Shown here: piece after piece, positions 1 through 5,096 of the stretch | Numbering within the stretch: the stretch's first letter is position 1 | How the letters are laid out: the number at the start of each line of letters is the position of its first letter | NCBI GenBank assembly: GCA_023433775.1 | Contig: JAEYTY010000092.1 | Span: 1-5,144 of the forward strand | DNA from: Pseudomonadota bacterium | Lineage (GTDB): Bacteria; Pseudomonadota; Alphaproteobacteria; Rhizobiales; Devosiaceae | DNA length: 5,144 nucleotides | Reading direction: 5' to 3' | The notes under the pieces: model-generated | The model's input: only the letters and a program-made list of their open reading frames with translations | What the model was told of the DNA's origin: nothing | Database searches by the model: none | Position numbers and translations under genes: made by a program

Positions 1-171
1 GAATTCGCCTGTGCCACCGGCAGCGAACAGCGTCGTCGCTTCAAAGCCGGAAAGCCATTCGACATGGCGGCGGTAGGATTCCGCATTGAACGCGCCGTCG
101 CTTCCGAAATGGGTCACCGGGAAGGAAAGCAGGCCCGCTCCCAGATTGTGTTTGAGCGTTGCGACATCCAT
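1..171 (-). CDS. kdgD: 5-dehydro-4-deoxyglucarate dehydratase, N-terminal 57 residues (partial, continues past the left edge)
   Basis: This is the first 57 codons of a DapA/DHDPS-superfamily lyase. The family member KdgD dehydrates and decarboxylates 5-dehydro-4-deoxy-D-glucarate to 2,5-dioxopentanoate in the cytoplasm, late in D-glucarate/D-galactarate catabolism. The assignment rests on GAGLLSFPVTHF at residues 11-22, which closely resembles the KdgD N-terminus as I recall it (LGSGLLSFPVTDF), and on LFAAGGTGEF at 48-57, which holds the superfamily's GGTGE substrate-binding motif. The ATG at 171 is preceded by AAGGA with 8 bases between, a good ribosome binding site. The catalytic Tyr and Schiff-base Lys lie outside the window. 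The gene follows gntR on the same strand after a 79-bp gap that contains a candidate promoter and operator. Other DHDPS-like aldolases are possible, but the LSFPVT segment favours KdgD. Confidence 0.88.
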   Translation of the reverse strand, partial: MDVATLKHNLGAGLLSFPVTHFGSDGAFNAESYRRHVEWLSGFEATTLFAAGGTGEF

Positions 172-204
172 GAAGCCTATCCTTATCGAGGTTTTGTACG
201 TCGC

Positions 205-233
205 CTGATATCAACCTACCTGACTAATGTCCA
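205..233 (-). promoter_or_regulatory. Candidate sigma-70 promoter for kdgD
   Basis: Read on the minus strand, TGGACA (233-228) stands 17 bp from TATCAG (210-205). This gives a 5/6 match at -35 and a 4/6 match at -10, with ideal spacing. Transcription would start near 198, leaving a leader of about 27 nt that includes the AAGGA ribosome binding site of kdgD. If real, kdgD can be transcribed separately from the upstream regulator gene. The call rests on hexamer matches alone. Confidence 0.35.
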
Positions 234-251
234 TACTTGTCATATATGTAT
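233..251. promoter_or_regulatory. Candidate operator of the neighbouring GntR regulator, upstream of kdgD
   Basis: The plus strand reads ATACTTGTCATATATGTAT, an imperfect inverted repeat with outer arms ATAC and GTAT. The core TGTCATA (TATGACA on the minus strand) recurs in the gntR promoter at 1011-1017. FCD-type GntR proteins commonly bind short palindromes built on GTnnnAC; this site has the GT half well and the other half poorly. It abuts the candidate -35 of kdgD and touches the gntR stop codon. A regulatory role is inferred from position and from the repeated core. Confidence 0.35.
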
Positions 252-958
252 TAGTCGCGCTTGAGCAGATTGCGATATCTCCGTTCGCTGCCCTTGAGAT
301 GATCCTGCATGGCGCGACGCGCAGACTCGCTGTCCCGGTCAGAAATGGCGGCAACGATCCGTGCGTGTTCGTCATAGATCTGCGCGAGATAGTCCGGCTC
401 TGGCGAAAGCTGCAGGCTGGCGCGCGGAATGGCATTGGGGCCGATCAGATGCATGAACTCGCTGAAGCGCGGATTGTTGGTGGCTTCGGCAATGGCAAGG
501 TGCAGGGCGAAGTCTGCCTCAGCGGTCGCTTCCTGCGCCGCGATGCATTGTTGCACGCGGCGATGAGCATTGAGAATTGCTTCTTCCTGTGCCGGTGACC
601 GGCGCAGCGCGGCGAGCGCCGCCGCCTCGGTTTCAATGGCGATTCGTAGCTCAATCAGATCGACAATGGAGGAAATGCGCGCGTGGTCGACGCCGCGAAA
701 GGGCGGCGCCGTCTGTGGCATTGGCTCAATAACGAAGACCCCGGCGCCGCGGCGCGGCTCGACCAGACCATCCGCCCGCAGCGCAGCGACCGCCTCGCGC
801 ACAACAGTACGGCTGACCCCGAACTCCTCGGCAATCCGGGCTTCACTTGGCAGCTTGTCGCCTGGCTTCAGACCCTCAGCCACTATCTTCTGGCGCAGGG
901 CCGCAGACACCTGCGTCACAAGTGTTTCGCTGCCGCCGGGAGAGACAGAAATGTTCAT
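251..958 (-). CDS. FCD-family (FadR subfamily) GntR transcriptional regulator, probably of sugar-acid catabolism
   Basis: A cytoplasmic one-component repressor or activator of 235 residues, the usual size for the FadR subfamily. Residues 13-76 form the GntR winged helix, with the hallmark LPSEARIAEEFGVSRTVVRE (36-55) followed by LRADGLVEPRRGAGVFV (60-76). Residues about 95-230 form the all-helical FCD effector domain. Its expected metal-binding residues are present: Asp149 and His153 (DFALH), His198 (DEHARI) and His220 (DHL). I chose the ATG at 958 because the protein then begins just ahead of the winged helix. Longer starts at 1018 or 1072 add a low-complexity extension that would include the likely promoter. 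Upstream are GGAG at 11 bases and GGA at 5 bases, a moderate ribosome binding site. The gene lies directly before kdgD on the same strand, so the effector is probably a glucarate/galactarate-pathway acid. That ligand is an inference; the FCD family also senses fatty acids, lactate and amino acids. Confidence 0.92.
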   Translation of the reverse strand: MNISVSPGGSETLVTQVSAALRQKIVAEGLKPGDKLPSEARIAEEFGVSRTVVREAVAALRADGLVEPRRGAGVFVIEPMPQTAPPFRGVDHARISSIVDLIELRIAIETEAAALAALRRSPAQEEAILNAHRRVQQCIAAQEATAEADFALHLAIAEATNNPRFSEFMHLIGPNAIPRASLQLSPEPDYLAQIYDEHARIVAAISDRDSESARRAMQDHLKGSERRYRNLLKRD

Positions 959-1001
959 GCTGATCCGTGCTCCAGGCGAGGCGGGCTGAGTCTGGCCCGA
1001 C

Positions 1002-1029
1002 ACTATCCTGTATGACATGCCTCGGACAA
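1002..1029 (-). promoter_or_regulatory. Candidate sigma-70 promoter of the gntR regulator
   Basis: On the minus strand TTGTCC (1029-1024) and GATAGT (1007-1002) are 16 bp apart, each a 4/6 match to consensus. Transcription would start near 995, about 37 nt before the ATG at 958. This supports the shorter gene start, since the promoter lies inside the longer reading frame. The candidate operator at 1009-1017 falls in the spacer. Confidence 0.3.
1009..1017. promoter_or_regulatory. Candidate GntR autoregulatory operator
   Basis: The plus strand reads TGTATGACA, a perfect TGT/ACA inverted repeat around a 3-bp centre, matching the GTnnnAC pattern of FadR-subfamily operators. It shares TATGACA with the candidate site at 233-251 in front of kdgD. 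It sits between the proposed -35 and -10 of gntR, where binding would block RNA polymerase. Short palindromes of this size arise by chance, so the shared core and its position carry the argument. Confidence 0.35.
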
Positions 1030-1100
1030 CCGCGCACAAGCGGCGGTCTGGCGCCAAGAGCGGCGGCACCAATTCGGCAATGACAATGTCAAAGAAGAAG

Positions 1101-1146
1101 TGGTGCCCAGGACCGGAATCGAACCAGTGACACGCGGATTTTCAAA
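1101..1146 (-). pseudogene. 3' fragment of a tRNA-Phe(GAA) gene, likely attachment site of an integrative element
   Basis: Read on the minus strand from about 1146 to 1101 this is the second half of a bacterial tRNA-Phe. It has the GAA anticodon in TGAAAA (anticodon at 1143-1141), the 3' anticodon stem TCCGC, variable loop GTGTC, T arm ACTGG/TTCGATT/CCGGT, acceptor strand CCTGGGC, discriminator A and encoded CCA. The 5' half is absent. The upstream bases GCGCT can pair only partly with TCCGC, and no D arm or GCCCAGG acceptor strand is found, so this cannot make a tRNA. A 3' tRNA fragment starting at the anticodon loop is the classic product of tyrosine-recombinase integration into a tRNA gene, where the element keeps the target whole at one end and leaves this copy at the other. 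With this orientation the element extends rightward and an intact tRNA-Phe would lie beyond the window. The tRNA identity is strong; the integration history is inferred. Confidence 0.85.
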
Positions 1147-1481
1147 GCGCTTAATAATGCCGAAGACGCCCGGAATTCTGGTGTTATCTCTCTGGCGCAC
1201 AGCCGAGTGTGCTAGGCGAAACATAACAATTTGATACGCGTCTGGACCTTTTGTGAGGTTTTGGAACTGGTCGGCAGCTTTCAAGCCCCCATCGGCCAAG
1301 CCGGAACTTTCAGGGTTCATCTTGACCACAAGAAGTCATTCCCCGACATGCGCACCCGCCGTCAGGACGGAGGCAATCTCCATTGAGCACCGACGCCAGG
1401 ACCATGCCAAACAGCCAGTGTGCATTAGCTATCAATCAAGCTTTCTCACAGATAGTCGGCTTAAAAGTTGATGGGGGAACA
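1147..1481. other. Gene-free stretch between the tRNA-Phe fragment and the exported-protein gene
   Basis: About 335 bp hold no reading frame I can support. A minus-strand frame crossing it (1003-1329) runs straight through the tRNA fragment and looks accidental. By eye the stretch is less GC-rich than the flanking genes. One small hairpin, GCACA/TGTGC around 1197-1212, is visible. No integrase remnant is recognisable. The promoter of the gene at 1482 should lie in its right part, but I found no convincing -35/-10 pair. The position next to the attachment-like site fits the edge of an integrated element. Confidence 0.5.
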
Positions 1482-2183
1482 ATGAACATTCGCAACGCCA
1501 CAGCCTGGTCCCTGGTGCTTGTCACAGCAGGTGGCCTGACCTTGCCGGTTTTCGCCGATCCCTTGGAGCGCTATGCAGAATTGCAGTCGGTTGGGGAAGC
1601 GATCAACGACCCCGATCCGCTCATGCGACTGGCGCTGCTGGAAGAGATCATCGCCAAGGGCGACGCCACGGAAGTGCAGCTGGCGATCCGCACCGCCTTC
1701 ACCATCGACGATCCCAATATCCGCAGCCTGGCTCTGCGGGCCCATTTTGCCAGCTTTCGGACAGTGGTCATTACCGCTGAGTATCCGGCTGAGATTCAGG
1801 CTGCGATTGAGGCGGGGGGCGATGAGCTCAAGGCATCAAATCAACGCTACCAAAACCATTTTGAGTTCATGGATGTTCTCGGTGGCGCCTTCACCTTTCA
1901 AACCGACTATGACGGGAGCAGTCCTGAGTTTGCGGTCTATTCGCTAAACGGCGTGACCGAGATCAGCGATCGATATGCCGGCCACGGCAATATCAAAGGT
2001 GCCCTTATCACCATTCAATCGGGCACCCGGCTCGATAGATACACAGATGCATACAATTGCACGTTCGAATTCTTCGAGTATTCCGGCTTCACAATCAACG
2101 GCACGGGCTCCTGCGACCATGAAGAAACCTTGCCCTTCCGCGTGACCCTGCACTTGTTTGAACCTGACGAACCAACGAACTAG
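1482..2183 (+). CDS. Exported protein of unknown function with helical-repeat-like N-terminal half
   Basis: I do not recognise this 233-residue protein. Residues 1-25 form a signal peptide (Arg4, hydrophobic stretch from about 8 to 21, cleavage after PVFA before Asp26), so the product should reach the periplasm. Residues about 27-95 look helical with repeated Asp-Pro-led turns (NDPDPLMRLALLEEI, DDPNIRSLALRAHF), resembling HEAT-type repeats. From about 125 the chain becomes rich in aromatic and beta-type residues. Two cysteines, in YNCTF and GSCDH, could form a disulphide. The start at 1482 is preferred because it opens the signal peptide and follows GGGGGA; the in-frame ATG at 1383 would bury the signal peptide behind 33 residues. 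It converges on the serine protease gene, and the two stop codons overlap at 2180-2183. A role linked to that protease is possible but rests on proximity only. Confidence 0.82.
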   Translation: MNIRNATAWSLVLVTAGGLTLPVFADPLERYAELQSVGEAINDPDPLMRLALLEEIIAKGDATEVQLAIRTAFTIDDPNIRSLALRAHFASFRTVVITAEYPAEIQAAIEAGGDELKASNQRYQNHFEFMDVLGGAFTFQTDYDGSSPEFAVYSLNGVTEISDRYAGHGNIKGALITIQSGTRLDRYTDAYNCTFEFFEYSGFTINGTGSCDHEETLPFRVTLHLFEPDEPTN

Positions 2184-3226
2184 GGCAGCCTGATACTGGC
2201 AAAGCTCAACGCCTCGCCTGCATTGCCGGGAAATGTCAGCTTGAGCTGATCGGCACGGCGGGGCGAAAACCGGCAGTCGGATTGCGCCGAAAGAAGGCAG
2301 CGTTGGGCGTAGAGAAAGCCCGTCGTCTGGTCGGCGGTTTCGATGATGATTGCGCTGCCCTCGGGGAACACACCCTCCAGGTGCAAACCGTCGAGAACCT
2401 GGCGCCTGGGCAGGCTTACCAGCAGAACGACGCGATCCCTGGCCGGACTGATGATAAGATCGCTCTGACCTGCCAAATATTGCCCGAGACCCGCATCGGA
2501 TCCGGCAGTCTGACCGGACACGATCGTGATGGCATCGAGTTGGCCGGACGGCGGTTTGGGGGCCGAAGACGAGGGGGGGTCCGAAAGGCTTGCATAGGCT
2601 TCGGCGATGACGTCGAAACGCAATGCAATGCCGACACCGATTTCGGTGTCCACCTCAAGAAGCATGCCGATCGGACGGCCACTGAGCATGATCGCGCCGC
2701 CACTCATGCCGCGCTGAAAGTCCTGGCCCTGGTCAGTAGCCGAGAAGGCGATGATCGCACCCCCCAGCTCATCCTGAGAACTCGCCCGTTTGGTAACGGG
2801 AATGGTCTGCCGCTCATAAAGAGTGGCGACCGAAAGGGTTGCGGCTTCCATACGATCGACGATGGTCTGCAGGGATGCTCCGCTCAGGCGGCTCATGGTG
2901 CAGCCCGTCTGCGGCAATGCACCAAGCACATCGAGGAAGGCAAGGTCGAGACCGTCCTCAACAGCGCGCGGATTGGCGGTGGCATGCTGTCGCCCGAAAC
3001 TGTCGATCAGATCAGGCGCGACCAGCGACTCCCCGGTGTCGATGACATGTCTGGGCGTGGCAATGCGGCACTGCCCCTTGCTGTCGAGAAACAACCAGCC
3101 CAAGCCAAAATCGTTGTCTCCCCGCGTCAACAGAACGGTTTCGGCGCGCGCCGCCAGGCTACTCGACGCCAGGGCGAGCACTGCCATTGCCAGGATCACC
3201 CAGCGGCGCAGGGTTTCAGGAATCAT
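2180..3226 (-). CDS. Exported trypsin-like serine protease with C-terminal accessory domain
   Basis: A 348-residue protein of the trypsin/chymotrypsin fold (PA clan, Trypsin_2-like). Residues 1-28 are a signal peptide (Arg7, Arg8, hydrophobic 10-25, cleavage after ARA), so it acts in the periplasm or outside. The triad is complete and in family order: His60 in ATPRHV, Asp94 in DLAFLD, Ser175 in GMSGGAI, with GMLLEV (187-192) as the following strand. The oxyanion motif is GMSGG rather than GDSGG. A Pro/Ser-rich linker (216-228) leads to a beta-rich C-terminal domain (229-348) with a Cys310/Cys318 pair; the first domain has Cys53 and Cys109. There is no recognisable PDZ repeat, so it is not a standard DegP/HtrA. 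The ATG at 3226 starts the signal peptide and overlaps the upstream gene by 11 bp; the ATG at 3265 would add 13 charged residues and a 50-bp overlap. The upstream ribosome binding site is weak, suggesting translational coupling. The substrate is unknown. Confidence 0.85.
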   Translation of the reverse strand: MIPETLRRWVILAMAVLALASSSLAARAETVLLTRGDNDFGLGWLFLDSKGQCRIATPRHVIDTGESLVAPDLIDSFGRQHATANPRAVEDGLDLAFLDVLGALPQTGCTMSRLSGASLQTIVDRMEAATLSVATLYERQTIPVTKRASSQDELGGAIIAFSATDQGQDFQRGMSGGAIMLSGRPIGMLLEVDTEIGVGIALRFDVIAEAYASLSDPPSSSAPKPPSGQLDAITIVSGQTAGSDAGLGQYLAGQSDLIISPARDRVVLLVSLPRRQVLDGLHLEGVFPEGSAIIIETADQTTGFLYAQRCLLSAQSDCRFSPRRADQLKLTFPGNAGEALSFASIRLP

Positions 3227-4148
3227 CGCCCGGCTCTTTCGATGTTGCCAGCGCCACAAGATCAATCATGATGGGCAGGAGCAAAAGGAAGATCAGCAGC
3301 GCAAACTGAGCACGCAGAATATTGGGATCGTTGAGTGCTTGGGCGAACAATCCGATCTCGATACGTCCGGGCACCAGGCGGCCACCCGGGGCAATGATCT
3401 GAAGTTGCGGGCTTTCTGTCGTGACATGAACATTGAGCCCCTGCTCAGCGTGCACATCCACATAACCGAACAGGGCAGCCTCCTCCGGAGGCGGCCCTTC
3501 GCCTCCCCCAGTATCGCCCCCATCGGTCCACAACCAGCCACCCGGAGGGATCGTCATAGGCTCGGAGGAGGCCGAATAGACAGCGCCGCCCCGGCCAAGC
3601 CAGCCCAGATCGATCGTGCGTCCGAACACTTCGAGCGCGCCGGACAATAAAATGGGGCCAAAGCCGTCGCTGCGCACCGTGAAAGTGTTCCCAACCTGGC
3701 CCGGCCCCCAAACAGGAAGCATGGACGTTGACGAGGGAGCACAGTCCGCGTCTGCAACCAGGCTGGTGGGACCAGGCATGGAAACGCCGGACGAGGTGAT
3801 GCCCCCTGCCTCCAGGGTGACAATCAAGTCGCCGTCCGACTGCCGGATATATTCGATCGCGCCATCCAGCCGGGGCTCCAGATTGCCGCTGAGACATTGC
3901 CCTTCAAGCGTCACATCATCGGAAAGGCCGATGCGAAAGCCGTCGACGGGGAAGCTTGCCAATTGGGTGTTGAACACCCGATAGCGCAGGTATTCGCTAT
4001 TGGCTTGAATGACAGCAAAAGTCCGTGGACCGCCAAGCGAGCCAAAGCCCCAGAGGGTCAGCAGCGTCAGCAAGACCGATATGGCCAGGGCAGCAACGAC
4101 TCGCTGCCAGGCAAAAAGCCCAAGCAGCCTATTCCAGGTTAATGGCAT
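3216..4148 (-). CDS. Membrane protein with two terminal transmembrane segments and a large periplasmic domain, unknown function
   Basis: I do not recognise this 310-residue protein. Transmembrane segments are visible at about 17-34 and 281-301. Arg7 and Arg16 precede the first and Lys304 follows the second, so both termini should be cytoplasmic and residues 40-280 periplasmic. The periplasmic part is beta-rich, with Cys85 and Cys136 able to form a disulphide, and a glycine/proline-rich flexible stretch (203-221) before a second beta segment (225-270). No catalytic motif is evident. The start overlaps the upstream gene by 20 bp and the stop overlaps the protease gene by 11 bp, so the three genes are almost certainly one transcription unit. 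There is no strong ribosome binding site before 4148, in line with translational coupling. As the only integral membrane product it could anchor its two exported neighbours, which is a guess from context. Confidence 0.82.
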   Translation of the reverse strand: MPLTWNRLLGLFAWQRVVAALAISVLLTLLTLWGFGSLGGPRTFAVIQANSEYLRYRVFNTQLASFPVDGFRIGLSDDVTLEGQCLSGNLEPRLDGAIEYIRQSDGDLIVTLEAGGITSSGVSMPGPTSLVADADCAPSSTSMLPVWGPGQVGNTFTVRSDGFGPILLSGALEVFGRTIDLGWLGRGGAVYSASSEPMTIPPGGWLWTDGGDTGGGEGPPPEEAALFGYVDVHAEQGLNVHVTTESPQLQIIAPGGRLVPGRIEIGLFAQALNDPNILRAQFALLIFLLLLPIMIDLVALATSKEPGDDS

Positions 4149-4839
4149 AGGATTGCTCGACGGACTTGCCCGTCAGACCCTTCACGGCAACCTTGAGTTC
4201 ATAGGCACCTGCCTCCACATCGGCCGGGAGTGCGATGCTGCAGAAGTGCGAATAGGTCACCTTGCTGCCTCCCTCCGGACGCTCGCAAAAGCCATCGCTC
4301 ACACGAGTGCCGTCCCGTTCGAGCCATGCACTCGGCCGCCCCTGGCTGACGTTGACAAAGGCGAGAAGGGGCGCTGCCGGATCTCGCGTGCCGAAGACCG
4401 CCGGCATCAGCAATTTTCCAGAAGTTTCGGCACAATCGTCAGATTGACTGGCCAGCAAGAGCAAGCCATCGGCACCATAGGCACGCAATTGAGCGTCGTA
4501 GGAGGTCGGCAGCGGGATCACCGGCGGCGCATCATAGCTGTCAGTGGCAGTGTAAAGATTCGCCGCCCAGTAGCGCCCGTCGTCCGTGGTCAGGCGGACA
4601 CATACCATGCCGCTTGTCTGGGCAGGATAGATTAGCCGAACGGCCGATAAGTCCAGCGCGTTAGCGGCACTGTCGAAAGCCAAGCCCGTCAGAAATTGAC
4701 CATTGACCTGCGTGTTGCCTGAAAATCGTTCGGTAAAACCATCGGGATTGGCCAATTCCAGCCGGGATTCCTGCGCCGAAACGGCAGACCAACTGAAGCA
4801 GGCAAGGCCTATCGAAACCAAAAAGCGGAAAGTATTCAT
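4129..4839 (-). CDS. Exported four-cysteine protein of unknown function, first gene of the three-gene unit
   Basis: I do not recognise this 236-residue protein. Residues 1-22 form a signal peptide (Arg5, hydrophobic 6-15, cleavage after VSA before Gln23); Cys14 lies inside it without a lipobox, so it is not a lipoprotein. The mature chain looks mainly beta. Its four cysteines at 80, 136, 185 and 200 could make two disulphides, which fits a periplasmic location. The last 30 residues (AGAYELKVAVKG...SYAINLE) have the alternating pattern of the closing strands of an Ig-like fold. The ATG at 4839 is preceded by a strong G-rich ribosome binding site (AGGGGGG, three bases away), the best in the unit, as expected for a lead gene. 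It overlaps the membrane-protein gene by 20 bp. The IS-like element ends about 116 bp upstream of its start. Confidence 0.82.
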   Translation of the reverse strand: MNTFRFLVSIGLACFSWSAVSAQESRLELANPDGFTERFSGNTQVNGQFLTGLAFDSAANALDLSAVRLIYPAQTSGMVCVRLTTDDGRYWAANLYTATDSYDAPPVIPLPTSYDAQLRAYGADGLLLLASQSDDCAETSGKLLMPAVFGTRDPAAPLLAFVNVSQGRPSAWLERDGTRVSDGFCERPEGGSKVTYSHFCSIALPADVEAGAYELKVAVKGLTGKSVEQSYAINLE

Positions 4840-4955
4840 CTGCCCCCCTCAAAACGAAAGGCAATGTCTCCTGCCGATCCTAAAAATTGCGTTGCAGCAT
4901 GCAGGTCGGGGTCGGGCGAGCGCGATCATCGTAAAGAAAGAAATAATCCCAGACT
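4840..4955 (-). promoter_or_regulatory. Leader and promoter region of the three-gene exported/membrane unit
   Basis: This 116-bp stretch must hold the native promoter of the minus-strand unit, if one survives. AT-rich patches are present (CTAAAAATTGCG near 4880, and GTAAAG...AAATAATCCC at 4931-4950). On the minus strand TAGGAT and TACGAT could serve as -10 hexamers, but neither has a good -35 at 16-18 bp. The region is bounded on the right by the candidate IS end at 4956. I assign no exact promoter. Confidence 0.3.
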
Positions 4956-4976
4956 TGACCTGGCCACAGGACACTA
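4956..4976. repeat. Candidate terminal inverted repeat of the IS3-like element
   Basis: The sequence begins TGACCTGGCC and continues to GGACAC, similar in layout to IS3-family ends that start TGACCTG and carry GGACA a little inward. The partner repeat would lie to the right of the window in opposite orientation. The call depends on resemblance to remembered family ends, not on seeing both copies. Confidence 0.4.
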
Positions 4977-5096
4977 AGGCCGAGCTGCTGCCGAGGACAC
5001 GACTGCTGGGTAGGAGACAAGGTGTCCGTCGTCAGATGCTTTGGCCCAGACCGGCGTTTTGATTAGCGGAGAGTCCTGCTCGTCATTGGGTTGATA

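Noticed and set aside
227..598. Plus-strand 123-residue frame antisense to the FCD domain of the regulator
   Set aside because: The opposite strand encodes a clear FCD domain with its metal ligands; this frame has no motif.
959..1072. 38-residue N-terminal extension of the GntR regulator
   Set aside because: It is unlike FadR-subfamily N-termini, overlaps the likely promoter, and the alternative ATGs at 1018 and 1072 lack well-spaced ribosome binding sites.
1101..1146. Complete tRNA-Phe gene
   Set aside because: The 5' acceptor strand, D arm and 5' anticodon stem are missing upstream on the minus strand; only the 3' half is present.
1003..1329. Minus-strand 108-residue reading frame spanning the tRNA fragment
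   Set aside because: It reads through the tRNA-Phe 3' half (giving the stretch ENPRVTGSIPVLGT, typical of translated tRNA sequence) and through the gntR promoter, with no recognisable domain.
1383..1481. 33-residue N-terminal extension of the exported protein from the ATG at 1383
   Set aside because: It would place the signal peptide internally, whereas the ATG at 1482 opens the signal peptide and has a G-rich ribosome binding site.
2282..3271. Plus-strand 329-residue frame antisense to the protease gene
   Set aside because: It is a shadow frame of a GC-rich gene: no domain, no signal, and it covers a gene with an intact catalytic triad and signal peptide on the other strand.
2823..3650. 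Plus-strand 275-residue frame antisense to the protease and membrane-protein genes
   Set aside because: It crosses the junction of two well-supported minus-strand genes, is Arg/Ser-rich and has no recognisable motif.
4703..5062. Plus-strand 119-residue frame across the cassette leader and the IS end
   Set aside because: It is antisense to a signal peptide and crosses the probable IS boundary at 4956, so it is unlikely to be a single real gene.
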